From Ancylostoma caninum (taxonomy: Eukaryota > Nematoda > Chromadorea > Rhabditida > Ancylostomatidae), in the NCBI GenBank assembly GCA_037903475.1, contig JBAJFG010000241.1, forward strand, positions 1 through 64,000: 64,000 bases of DNA, read 5' to 3'. This document shows positions 11,501 to 23,700 of this stretch, piece by piece; the stretch's first letter is position 1; the number at the start of each line of letters is the position of its first letter. The notes below the pieces were generated by a model. The model saw nothing but the letters and a program-made list of their open reading frames with translations, did no database searches and was not told the DNA's origin. The translations under genes and the position numbers were made by a program.

Positions 11501-14500
11501 GGAAGAGACATGGCGTCGGAGCGCATTCAGATATCTTTGTGGTAGGACCGCTTGAAATTTCATAATTTGGTATCCATAAAATTTCTCAAACCTTTTTTTA
11601 AAGTAGCTTACGAGCAAGGACATCCAAATTGTTCAGATATGCAGCCTCTTGTACGAGTTGTTGTTCCACAGTATCCACATGTATCGGAACAGGTATTACC
11701 GCTGGACCATTCACTCCAAACACCTCCGATGACACAACAGGTGGCGTTTTCACATTTTGGTAGCTCGGGTTCCACCGGTGGAGGCACCTTCAATCAACTA
11801 TTTTTACTAGCAGCAGTAGAAACATCGTGGTAGCTACATATGTAGCGCATATGGTCTTGAAGTATGGATCTTCTTAAAAGAAAATTTCTATCTTAGGATG
11901 AGCAATGTGAACAAAAGCTCGCATGTTTTGGGGCAACTATGGGTTTCTAAAGATAGCTTAGGGCGGGTACAGGCTTAATTCAAACTGGATCTGCAATCAA
12001 ATAGAATTTAAATATACTTTGGTGAACTTCCTCCTAAAGATTATTACCATACGATTCTCGCTTGCTAGAGCTGAGTTAAGTTTTTAATTTTACTCAAAAA
12101 TTCGGTTTAATTGCAACTTCTCAATTACGGAGCTTCATAATATTTATCCCTATTTTTCTCCAAAAAGCTCAACTACAAAATATTATTTATGAAGCAAAGA
12201 GCGCGAATATATGAGGGATAGAAATGAAGGTAGAAATGATTTCCTTTGCACGTGAGATAAGAAGATGAAGAAGATGTATGAAAACGGAATACTAGCGAAA
12301 GTACTGAATTTGGAGCATTGAAGGCAACCACTTTGTTCACGAGCTTCCCGGCGGAGCCAAGTTAAGAAAAAAAGCACATTGAGCCTAGTCAAGTCCTTCA
12401 TTTTCTTCTTCATAACTTTATCCCAGCACCATATATGGATTTTCAAACTTTAGATGTCTAAAAAGGGTGACTCGCTGAGTAAATGGGCGCTACAATATGT
12501 AGATGAGCGGTAAAGGTGTTTAGAGCTCACCAGGGGTCCACAAATCTTCAGGCCATTTTGATCCATTTCACTGAAGCCAGAGCAACATGTCGAAGTCGAA
12601 TTAGTGCATGGTGCCGTATTACATATTGTGTACATTTCTTCTGGGCCACTGAAAGCTAGTCAACGTTAGAACCATTATTTGCCGAGTACTGATAAACATT
12701 AACGAAAACAATCGCGAAAGTCAGGCGTCTTTTTTTGTTGCAACGGTGGGTCGAAATCAGTGCGATGTTTCCTTAACATTTTAAGGAAGAGTGTTATACA
12801 GAAGTATTACTTGCAGATGCATCCATTCTCGCCATTACATGTCCTGGTTTTTCTCTGGAATTGACACGATCCACACGAGGTGCTATTGCAAGGGGTAGCC
12901 ACCTGGAAGAAGTTAAGTTTAACCAAATTTTTGGTTGGTATCCCCAAAATGCAGTTAAATATGATATGATCTTACAGTCCATTCGCTCCATGTAGCCATT
13001 ACAACACAGCTCTGTGTCTCAGTCGCATCTCCGGAACACGAGCAGCCGTACGAGTCTGATGCGCAGGTACGTGTTCTTGTAGATACTCCACACTGAAGAG
13101 TCAGGTTATTGGGTTTCCTACAGGTTAAAAGGAATCCACAGTGGTATTTTATACTTTGAAGCAGCCTGCTCCAGTGCAACTGCTCCATTCTCCCCATTCA
13201 GCCCAGAATCCGTTGACTGGACAGCAAGACGTGTCAACGGGGGGTTCTGTGACGTTTGGCTAAAACACTAGACACGATCAAACGGACAAAAATGGCCTTA
13301 GGTCTTACTTCTGCAAAACGAACCTGAGGACCGCAGGAATGCTTCCCGTTGATGACCGTCGAACTATAAGGCGAGCAGCATGACAACCTTGGGTAGTAAC
13401 AAACACCAATATTACAGTTCTCAACTTTGACGTCGTTTCCTCTGAAAACAAAAACAAAAACTCTTTTGCTAATGAAAGTAAACAGTGCGGGCCAGAACAG
13501 CGAAATATTACGTTGGGACATAACTTTCCGCTGCTCTTCCATAGAAATATTTGAAGCATTCTAACATACATTTCGCAATAAAATTCTTCATCTGAGGGGC
13601 GAGGTACATAAAACTTTGCATTTTAGCGCAGAGCATTTTGATCTGTTTGATATGCAGGCCACATTGTTCGTTTTGGTCATACAGGGAACTCCAAATGGCA
13701 ATGCGCAAGAGGCGGGACCGCGGCGCGGCTCTCTTAGACAGAGACACAGAGGTTCTGCATGTGGCTCTGGTCGGCTGCTTCTGTCAGCAGCAGGCGACCT
13801 AAGTGCCACGCCGCACCGTGACACCGCCCCTTGCACACGGCCGTGCATACGTGCTGGAAAAGCCGCAAAGAGTTCAAATAACACACTGACTTCCGCTCTC
13901 ACAGTCGAAGTATCTTAAGAACAAGCAAAAAACTAGAGTATCAGATTCTTAATACCGTTAACTGTCTCTGCGCTCAAATAGACAGAACTTCGCAGTGAGG
14001 TTGAAGTTTTCAAAATAAACAACACTGCTTTGCCCCAATACAGCGCGCGCTATCAAACAGGTAGACGAACACTGAAGAAACAAAAACATCACTGGGCATT
14101 TTTTTTGGGATGCGCCATTCAGTCTGGACATTGCTTTGAAATTGTGTAATCCAACATATCGTTTACAACCTATAATACACATCTTTTACGTTCAAGAATG
14201 TTAAATTCTATTGGAATGGAAAAGAACTTTTGATCAGAAAATGGCAGAACCCCTCGACTATAGTGGTGCACACTAAGACTGGTGCTTTTCGTTGTAGGAA
14301 TTCTGACAAATTTGTTCTTGAAGATTATCAAGAAGCAGAAATGTGTGTTCATGCTACAACTTTAGGAAAACCGCGAGGCTGCAGAATGGCATGCTCGATA
14401 AAACAGAAACCAACAATTCGGACAGAAAAAAGGATATTTGACAGGGAACGGACCAAAAAATTCTGGCAATGCGCGGCATCATCTACAGTACGGCTACATC

Positions 14501-14700
14501 AAGATCTGAGCAAATTTGCTGAAAGAATATGGAATACATACGTGCATTGACAGCCTTGCTCCGCGGTTAGACACTTGCGACGATACACCAACTGTGCACA
14601 GGAGCCACAGGTGTCCGCACATTTCTGTGTTGTAGCCCAGTCACTCCAGAGACCGGTAGATGGACAGCATTGAGCAGGCCGCGTGGAAGGGGTAGTTACT
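8568..14700 (-). other. C-terminal TSP1-like / Cys-rich module block of the mucin gene
   Basis: About nine repeats of a two-part module follow the mucin domain. Part one resembles a thrombospondin type-1 repeat: a WSEW-type Trp pair, then DTCGSC, a T-R-T/R-C core and a final GCxC (for example YWSEWTEGGACKDTCGSC in exon 11205-11374). Part two is a small Cys-rich unit with C-N-I-G-V-C-Y-F-P-R, SCC and GKHACGPQ (for example exon 11035-11152). TSP1 exons end in phase 2 and Cys-rich exons run phase 2 to phase 0, so each pair is a phase-closed unit that can duplicate without breaking frame. The last pair (8741-8868 and 8568-8682) closes the protein. TSP1 domains in secreted nematode proteins commonly bind matrix or glycans; the ligand here is unknown. 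Confidence 0.85.
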
Positions 14701-17700
14701 GCTGTGGTGGTGCTCGTTGGAACCGTCGTCGTTGAGGTTGGCACTGTCGTGGTGGAAGTTGGCGCAGTAGTGGTGCTGGTTGGGACAGTTGTCGTCGAGG
14801 TTGGAACAGTCGTGGTGGAAGTTGGAACAGTGGTCGTGCTAGTTGGGATAGTCGTCGTCGAGGTTGGAACTGTCGTGGTGGAAGTTGGAACAGTGGTCGT
14901 GCTAGTTGGGACAGTCGTTGTCGAGATTGGAACAGTCGTCGTGGAGGTTGGCACTGTAGTCGTGCTAGTTGGGACAGTCGTCGTCGAGGTTGGGACTGTC
15001 GTCGTCGAGGTTGGCACTGTAGTGGTGCTTGTTGGAACAGTCGTCGTTGAGGTTGGCACCGTAGTCGTGCTAGTTGGGACTGTCGTGGTAGAGGTTGGAA
15101 CTGTCGTGGTGGAAGTTGGCACTGTAGTGGTGCTTGTTGGGACAGTCGTCGTTGAGGTTGGCACTGTAGTCGTGCTAGTTGGGACAGTCGTCGTCGAGGT
15201 TGGGACTGTCGTCGTCGAGGTTGGGACTGTAGTCGTGCTCGTTGGGACAGTTGTCGTCGAGGTTGGGACTGTCGTGGTGGAAGTTGGCACAGTGGTCGTG
15301 CTAGTTGGAACTGTCGTCGTCGAGGTTGGAACTGTCGTTGTGGAAGTTGGAACAGTTGTCGTCGAGGTTGGGACTGTCGTGGTGGAAGTTGGCACAGTGG
15401 TCGTGCTAGTTGGAACTGTTGTCGTCGAGGTTGGAACTGTCGTGGTGGAAGTTGGCACTGTAGTTGTGCTTGTTGGAACAGTCGTCGTGGAGGTTGGCAC
15501 TGTAGTGGTGCTTGTTGGAACAGTCGTCGTGCTAGATGGGACAGTCGTCGTCGAGGTTGGAACTGTCGTAGTGGAAGTTGGCACTGTAGTTGTGCTTGTT
15601 GGGACAGTTGTCGTCGAGGTTGGCACCGTAGTCGTGCTAGTTGGGACTGTCGTGGTAGAGGTTGGAACTGTCGTGGTGGAAGTTGGCACAGTGGTCGTGC
15701 TAGTTGGAACTGTCGTCGTCGAGGTTGGAACTGTCGTTGTGGAAGTTGGAACAGTTGTCGTCGAGGTTGGGACTGTCGTGGTGGAAGTTGGCACAGTGGT
15801 CGTGCTAGTTGGAACTGTTGTCGTCAAGGTTGGAGCTGTCGTGGTGGAAGTTGGCACTGTAGTTGTGCTTGTTGGAACAGTCGTCGTGGAGGTTGGCACT
15901 GTAGTGGTGCTTGTTGGAACAGTCGTCGTGCTAGTTGGGACAGTCGTCGTCGAGGTTGGAACTGTCGTAGTGGAAGTTGGCACTGTAGTTGTGCTTGTTG
16001 GGACAGTTGTCGTCGAGGTTGGCACCGTAGTCGTGCTAGTTGGGACTGTCGTGGTAGAGGTTGGAACTGTCGTGGTGGAAGTTGGAACAGTGGTCGTGCT
16101 AGTTGTAATTGTCGTCGTCGACGTAGGGACTGTAGTCATGCTCGTTGGGACAGTTGTCGTCGAGGTTGGGACAGTCGTCGTTGAGGTTGGCATTGTAGTC
16201 GTGCTCGTTGGGACAGTCGTCGTCGAGGTTGGAACTGTAGTCGTGCTAGTTGGGACAGTCGTCGTCGAAGTTGGGACTGTCGTCGTCGAGGTTGGAACTG
16301 TCGTTGTGGAAGTTGGAACAGTGGTCGTGCTAGTTGGGACAGTCGTCGTCGAGGTTGGAACTGTCGTAGTGGAAGTTGGCACTGTAGTGGTGCTTGTTGG
16401 AACAGTCGTCGTGGAGGTTGGAACTGTCGTGGTGGAAGTTGGAACAGTGGTCGTGCTAGTTGGAACAGTCGTCGTGGAGGTTGGAACTGTCGTGGTGGAA
16501 GTTGGAACAGTGGTCGTGCTAGTTGGGACAGTTGTCGTCGAGGTTGGCACCGTAGTCGTGCTAGTTGGGACTGTCGTGGTAGAGGTTGGAGCTGTCGTGG
16601 TGGAAGTTGGCACTGTAGTTGTGCTTGTTGGAACAGTCGTCGTGGAGGTTGGCACTGTAGTGGCGCTTGTTGGAACAGTCGTCGTAGAAGTTGGGACTGT
16701 CGTGGTGGAAGTTGGAACAGTGGTCGTGCTTGTTGGGACAGTCGTCGTGGAGGTTGGCACTGTAGTGGTGCTTGTTGGGACAGTCGTCGTGGAGGTTGGC
16801 ACTGTAGTCGTGCTCGTTGGAACAGTCGTCGTGGAGGATGGCACTGTAGTCGTGCTCGTTGGGACAGTCGTTGTGGAAGTTGGCACTGTAGTGGTGCTTG
16901 TTGGAACAGTCGTCGTAGAAGTTGGGACTGTCGTGGTGGAAGTTGGAACAGTGGTCGTGCTCGTTGGGACAGTTGTCGTCGAGGTTGGCACCGTAGTCGT
17001 GCTAGTTGGGACTGTCGTGGTAGAGGTTGGAACTGTCGTGGTGGAAGTTGGCACAGTGGTCGTGCTAGTTGGGACAGTCGTCGTGGAGGTTGGAACTGCA
17101 GTGGTGGAAGTTGGCACTGTAGTGGTGCTTGTTGGGACAGTGGTCGTGGAGGTTGGCACTGTAGTGGTGCTTGTTGGGACAGTTGTCGTCGAGGTTGGCA
17201 CCGTAGTCGTGCTTGTTGGAACAGTCGTCGTAGAAGTTGGGACTGTCGTGGTGGAAGTTGGAACAGTGGTCGTGCTCGTTGGGACAGTTGTCTTCGAGGT
17301 TGGCACCGTAGTCGTGCTAGTTGGGACTGTCGTGGTAGAGGTTGGAACTGTCGTGGTGGAAGTTGGCACAGTGGTCGTGCTAGTTGGAACTGTTGTCGTC
17401 GAGGTTGGAGCTGTCGTGGTGGAAGTTGGCACTGTAGTTGTGCTTGTTGGAACAGTCGTCGTGGAGGTTGGCACTGTAGTGGCGCTTGTTGGAACAGTCG
17501 TCGTAGAAGTTGGGACTGTCGTGGTGGAAGTTGGAACAGTGGTCGTGCTTGTTGGGACAGTCGTCGTGGAGGTTGGCACTGTAGTGGTGCTTGTTGGGAC
17601 AGTCGTCGTGGAGGTTGGCACTGTAGTCGTGCTCGTTGGAACAGTCGTCGTGGAGGATGGCACTGTAGTCGTGCTCGTTGGGACAGTCGTTGTGGAAGTT

Positions 17701-20700
17701 GGCACTGTAGTGGTGATTGTTGGAACTGTTGTGGTGGAGGTTGGAACTGTCGTGGTGGAAGTTGGCACAGTGGTCGTGCTAGTTGGGACAGTCGTCGTGG
17801 AGGTTGGAACTGCAGTGGTGGAAGTTGGCACTGTAGTGGTGCTTGTTGGGACAGTGGTCGTGGAGGTTGGCACTGTAGTGGTGCTTGTTGGGACAGTTGT
17901 CGTCGAGGTTGGAACTGTCGTTGTGGAAGTTGGAACAGTTGTCGTCGAGGTTGGGACTGTCGTGGTGGAAGTTGGCACAGTGGTCGTGCTAGTTGGAACT
18001 GTTGTCGTCGAGGTTGGAACTGTCGTGGTGGAAGTTGGCACTGTAGTGGTGCTTGTTGGCAGTAGTTGGAAAGTTGGACGTCGTCGAGGTTGGCACTGTA
18101 GTTGTGAGGTTGGGACTGTAGTCGTTGTTGGAAGTTGGAGGTTGGACTGTCGTGGTGGAAGTTGGCACAGTGGTCGTGCTAGTTGGAACTGTCGTCGTCG
18201 AGGTTGGAACTGTCGTTGTGGAAGTTGGAACAGTTGTCGTCGAGGTTGGGACTGTCGTGGTGGAAGTTGGCACAGTGGTCGTGCTAGTTGGAACTGTTGT
18301 CGTCGAGGTTGGAACTGTCGTGGTGGAAGTTGGCACTGTAGTTGTGCTTGTTGGAACAGTCGTCGTGGAGGTTGGCACTGTAGTGGTGCTTGTTGGAACA
18401 GTCGTCGTGCTCGTTGGGACAGTTGTCGTCGAGGTTGGGACAGTCGTCGTTGAGGTTGGCATTGTAGTCGTGCTCGTTGGGACAGTCGTCGTCGAGGTTG
18501 GAACTGTAGTCGTGCTAGTTGGGACAGTCGTCGTCGAAGTTGGGACTGTCGTCGTCGAGGTTGGAACTGTCGTTGTGGAAGTTGGAACAGTGGTCGTGCT
18601 AGTTGGGACAGTCGTCGTCGAGGTTGGAACTGTCGTAGTGGAAGTTGGCACTGTAGTGGTGCTTGTTGGAACAGTCGTCGTGGAGGTTGGAACTGTCGTG
18701 GTGGAAGTTGGAACAGTGGTCGTGCTAGTTGGGACAGTCGTCGTCGAGGTTGGAACTGTCGTTGTGGAAGTTGGAACAGTGGTCGTGCTAGTTGGGACAG
18801 TCGTCGTCGAGGTTGGAACTGTCGTAGTGGAAGTTGGCACTGTAGTGGTGCTTGTTGGGACAGTTGTCGTCGAGGTTGGAGCTGTCGTGGTGGAAGTTGG
18901 CACTGTAGTTGTGCTTGTTGGAACAGTCGTCGTGGAGGTTGGCACTGTAGTGGTGCTTGTTGGAACAGTCGTCGTAGAAGTTGGGACTGTCGTGGTGGAA
19001 GTTGGAACAGTGGTCGTGCTCGTTGGGACAGTTGTCGTCGAGGTTGGCACCGTAGTCGTGCTAGTTGGGACTGTCGTGGTAGAGGTTGGAACTGTCCTGG
19101 TGGAAGTTGGCACAGTGGTCGTGCTAGTTGGAACTGTTGTCGTCGAGGTTGGAGCTGTCGTGGTGGAAGTTGGCACTGTAGTTGTGCTTGTTGGAACAGT
19201 CGTCGTGGAGGTTGGCACTGTAGTGGCGCTTGTTGGAACAGTCGTCGTAGAAGTTGGGACTGTCGTGGTGGAAGTTGGAACAGTGGTCGTGCTTGTTGGG
19301 ACAGTCGTCGTGGAGGTTGGCACTGTAGTGGTGCTGTCGTGGTGGGTTGGCACTGTAGTCGTTGGACAGTCGTCGTGGAGGTTGGCACTGTAGTCGTGCT
19401 CGTTGGGACAGTCGTTGTGGAAGTTGGCACTGTAGTGGTGATTGTTGGAACTGTTGTGGTGGAAGTTGGCACAGTGGTCGTGCTAGTTGGGACAGTCGTC
19501 GTGGAGGTTGGAACTGCAGTGGTGGAAGTTGGCACTGTAGTGGTGCTTGTTGGGACAGTGGTCGTGGAGGTTGGCACTGTAGTGGTGCTTGTTGGGACAG
19601 TTGTCGTCGAGGTTGGCACCGTAGTCGTGCTAGTTGGGACTGTCGTGGTAGAGGTTGGGACTGTCGTGGTGGAAGTTGGCACAGTGGTCGTGCTAGTTGG
19701 AACAGTTGTCGTCGAGGTTGGAACTGTCGTGGTGGAAGTTGGCACTGTAGTGGTGCTTGTTGGGACAGTCGTCGTGGAGGTTGGCACTGTAGTCGTGCTC
19801 GTTGGGACAGTCGTTGTGGAAGTTGGCACTGTAGTGGTGCTTGTTGGAACTGTTGTGGTGGAAGTTGGCACAGTGGTCGTGCTAGTTGGGACAGTCGTCG
19901 TCGAGGTTGGAACTGTCGTAGTGGAAGTTGGCACTGTAGTTGTGCTTGTTGGGACAGTTGTCGTCGAGGTTGGCACCGTAGTCGTGCTAGTTGGGACTGT
20001 CGTGGTAGAGGTTGGAACTGTCGTGGTGGAAGTTGGCACTGTAGTTGTGCTTGTTGGAACTGTCGTGGTGGAAGTTGGCACTGTAGTGGTGCTTGTTGGG
20101 ACAGTCGTCGTGGAGGTTGGCATTGTAGTCGTGCTCGTTGGGACAGTCGTCGTGCTCGTTGGGACAGTCGTCGTCGAGGTTGGAACTGTCGTAGTGGAAG
20201 TTGGCACTGTAGTTGTGCTTGTTGGGACAGTTGTCGTTGAGGTTGGCATTGTAGTCGTGCTCGTTGGGACAGTCGTCGTCGAGGTTGGAACTGTCGTGGT
20301 GGAAGTTGGAACAGTGGTCGTGCTAGTTGGGACAGTCGTCGTCGAGGTAGGGACTGTCGTAGTAGAAGTTGGCACTGTAGTTGTGCTTGTTGCAACTGTC
20401 GTGGTGGAAGTTGGCACTGTAGTGGTGCTTGTTGGGACAGTGGTCGTGGAGGTTGGCACTGTAGTGGTGCTTGTTGGGACAGTCGTCGTCGAAGTTGGGA
20501 CAGTCGTCGTCGAGGTTGGAACTGTCGTGGTGGAAGTTGGCACAGTGGTCGTGCTAGTTGGGACAGTCGTCGTCGAGGTTGGAACTGTCGTGGTGGAAGT
20601 TGGAACTGTCGTGGTGGAAGTTGGCACAGTGGTCGTGCTAGTTGGAACAGTTGTCGTCGAGGTTGGAACTGTAGTCGTGCTCGTTGGAACAGTCGTCGTG

Positions 20701-23700
20701 GAGGATGGCACTGTAGTCGTGCTCGTTGGGACAGTCGTTGTGGAAGTTGGCACTGTAGTGGTGCTTGTTGGGACAGTCGTCGTGGAGGTTGGCACTGTAG
20801 TCGTGCTCGTTGGGACAGTTGTCGTCGAGGTTGGCACAGTGGTCGTGCTAGTTGGAACTGTCGTCATCGAGGTTGGAACTGTCGTGGTGGAAGTTGGCAC
20901 AGTGGTTGTGCTCGTTGGGACAGTTGTCGTCGAGGTTGGAACTGTCGTGGTGGAAGTTGGCACTGTAGTTGTGCTTGTTGGAACAGTCGTCGTGGAGGTT
21001 GGCACTGTAGTTGTGCTTGTTGGGACAGTTGTCGTCGAGGTTGGCACCGTAGTCGTGCTAGTTGGGACTGTCGTGGTAGAGGTTGGGACTGTCGTGGTGG
21101 AAGTTGGCACAGTGGTCGTGCTAGTTGGAACTGTTGTCGTCGAGGTTGGAACTGTCGTGGTGGAAGTTGGCACTGTAGTGGTGCTTGTTGGAACAGTCGT
21201 CGTGGAGGTTGGCACTGTAGTGGTGCTAGTTGGGACAGTCGTCGTCGAGGTTGGAACTGTCGTAGTGGAAGTTGGCACTGTAGTTGTGCTTGTTGGGACA
21301 GTTGTCGTCGAGGTTGGCACCGTAGTCGTGCTAGTTGGGGCTGTCGTGGTAGAGGTTGGGACTGTCGTGGTGGAAGTTGGCACAGTGGTCGTGCTAGTTG
21401 GAACTGTTGTCGTCGAGGTTGGAACTGTCGTGGTGGAAGTTGGCACAGTGGTCGAGCTAGTTGGGACAGTCGTCGTCGAGGTTGGAGCTGTCGTGGTGGA
21501 AGTTGGCACTGTAGTTGTGCTTGTTGGAACAGTCGTCGTGGAGGTTGGCACTGTAGTGGTGCTAGTTGGGACAGTCGTCGTCGAGGTTGGAACTGTCGTA
21601 GTGGAAGTTGGCACTGTAGTTGTGCTTGTTGGGACAGTTGTCGTCGAGGTTGGCACCGTAGTCGTGCTAGTTGGGACTGTCGTGGTAGAGGTTGGGACTG
21701 TCGTGGTGGAAGTTGGCACAGTGGTCGTGCTAGTTGGAACTGTTGTCGTCGAGGTTGGAACTGTCGTGGTGGAAGTTGGCACTGTAGTGGTGCTTGTTGG
21801 AACAGTCGTCGTCGACGTAGGGACTGTAGTCGTGCTAGTTGGGACTGTCGTGGTAGAGGTTGGGACTGTCGTGGTGGAAGTTGGCACAGTGGTCGTGCTA
21901 GTTGGAACTGTTGTCGTCGAGGTTGGAACTGTCGTGGTGGAAGTTGGCACTGTAGTGGTGCTTGTTGGAACAGTCGTCGTCGACGTAGGGACTGTAGTCG
22001 TGCTCGTTGGGACAGTTGTCGTCGAGGTTGGAACTGTCGTCGTGCTAGTTGGGACTGTCGTGGTAGAGGTTGGGACTGTCGTGGTGGAAGTTGGCACTGT
22101 AGTGGTGCTTGTTGGAACAGTCGTCGTCGACGTAGGGACTGTAGTCGTGCTCGTTGGGACAGTCGTCGTCGAGGTTGGAACTGTCGTAGTGGAAGTTGGC
22201 ACTGTAGTTGTACTTGTTGGGACAGTTGTCGTCGAGGTTGGCACCGTAGTCGTGCTAGTTGGGACTGTCGTGGTAGAGGTTGGGACTGTCGTGGTGGAAG
22301 TTGGCACAGTGGTCGTGCTAGTTGGAACTGTTGTCGTCGAGGTTGGAACTGTCGTAGTGGAAGTTGGCACTGTAGTGGTGCTTGTTGGAACAGTCGTCGT
22401 CGACGTAGGGACTGTAGTGGTGCTTGTTGGGACAGTCGTCGTGGAGGTTGGCACAGTAGTGGTGCTTGTTGGGACAGTCGTCGTGGAGGTTGGCACTGTA
22501 GTCGTGCTCGTTTTAACAGTCGACGTGGAGGATGGCACTGTAGTCGTGCTCGTTGGGACAGTCGTTGTGGAAGTTGGCACTGTAGTGGTGCTTGTTGGAA
22601 CTGTTGTGGTGGAAGTTGGCACAGTTGTCGTGCTAGTTGGAACTGTTGTCGTCGAGGTTGGAACTGTCGTGGTGGAAGTTGGCACTGTAGTGGTGCTTGT
22701 TGGAACAGTCGTCGTCGACGTAGGGACTGTAGTCGTGCTCGTTGGGACAGTTGTCGTCGAGGTTGGAACTGTCGTCGTTGAGGTTGGCACTGTAGTTGTG
22801 CTTGTTGGGACAGTTGTCGTCGAGGTTGGCACCGTAGTCGTGCTAGTTGGGACTGTCGTCGTCGAGGTTGGGACTGTCGTGGTGGAAGTTGGCACAGTGG
22901 TCGTGCTAGTTGGAACTGTTGTCGTCGAGGTTGGAACTGTCGTGGTGGAAGTTGGCACTGTAGTGGTGCTTGTTGGAACAGTCGTCGTCGACGTAGGGAC
23001 TGTTGTAGTGGAAGTTGGCACTGTAGTGGTGCTTGTTGGGACAGTCGTCGTGGAGGTTGGCACTGTAGTGGTGCTTGTTGGGACAGTCGTCGTGGAGGTT
23101 GGCACTGTAGTCGTGCTAGTTGGGACAGTCGTCGTCGAAGTTGGGACTGTCGTCGTCGAGGTTGGAACTGTCGTAGTGGAAGTTGGCACTGTAGTTGTGC
23201 TTGTAGGGACAGTTGTCGTCGAGGTTGGAACTGTCGTGGTGGAAGTTGGCACAGTGGTTGTGCTCGTTGGGACAGTTGTCGTCGAGGTTGGCACCGTAGT
23301 CGTGCTAGTTGGGACTGTCGTGGTAGAGGTTGGGACTGTCGTGGTGGAAGTTGGCACAGTGGTCGTGCTAGTTGGAACTGTTGTCGTCGAGGTTGGAACT
23401 GTCGTGGTGGAAGTTGGCACTGTAGTGGTGCTTGTTGGGACAGTCGTCGTGGAGGTTGGCACAGTAGTGGTGCTTGTTGGGACAGTCGTCGTGGAGGTTG
23501 GCACTGTAGTCGTGCTCGTTTTAACAGTCGACGTGGAGGATGGCACTGTAGTCGTGCTCGTTGGGACAGTCGTTGTGGAAGTTGGCACTGTAGTGGTGCT
23601 TGTTGGAACTGTTGTGGTGGAAGTTGGCACAGTGGTCGTGCTAGTTGGAACTGTTGTCGTCGAGGTTGGGACTGTCGTGGTGGAAGTTGGCACAGTGGTC

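Noticed and set aside
13588..13918. 100-codon open frames on both strands
   Set aside because: They fall in a GC-rich partly self-complementary block in an intron and have no domain or splice support.
14683..18453. 1,256-codon plus-strand open frame (Val/Gly/Thr/Glu repeats), and similar frames at 18125-19393 and 19339-26520
   Set aside because: These are the antisense reading of the PTSTTTV array. The product would be an implausible Val-rich repeat, and there are no flanking exons, domains or splice context on that strand.
19124..20395. Minus-strand Q/R/L-rich open frames inside the array (also 25262-26490 and 26413-27570)
   Set aside because: They are out-of-register readings of the same 21-bp unit. 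They matter only if the register breaks are real.
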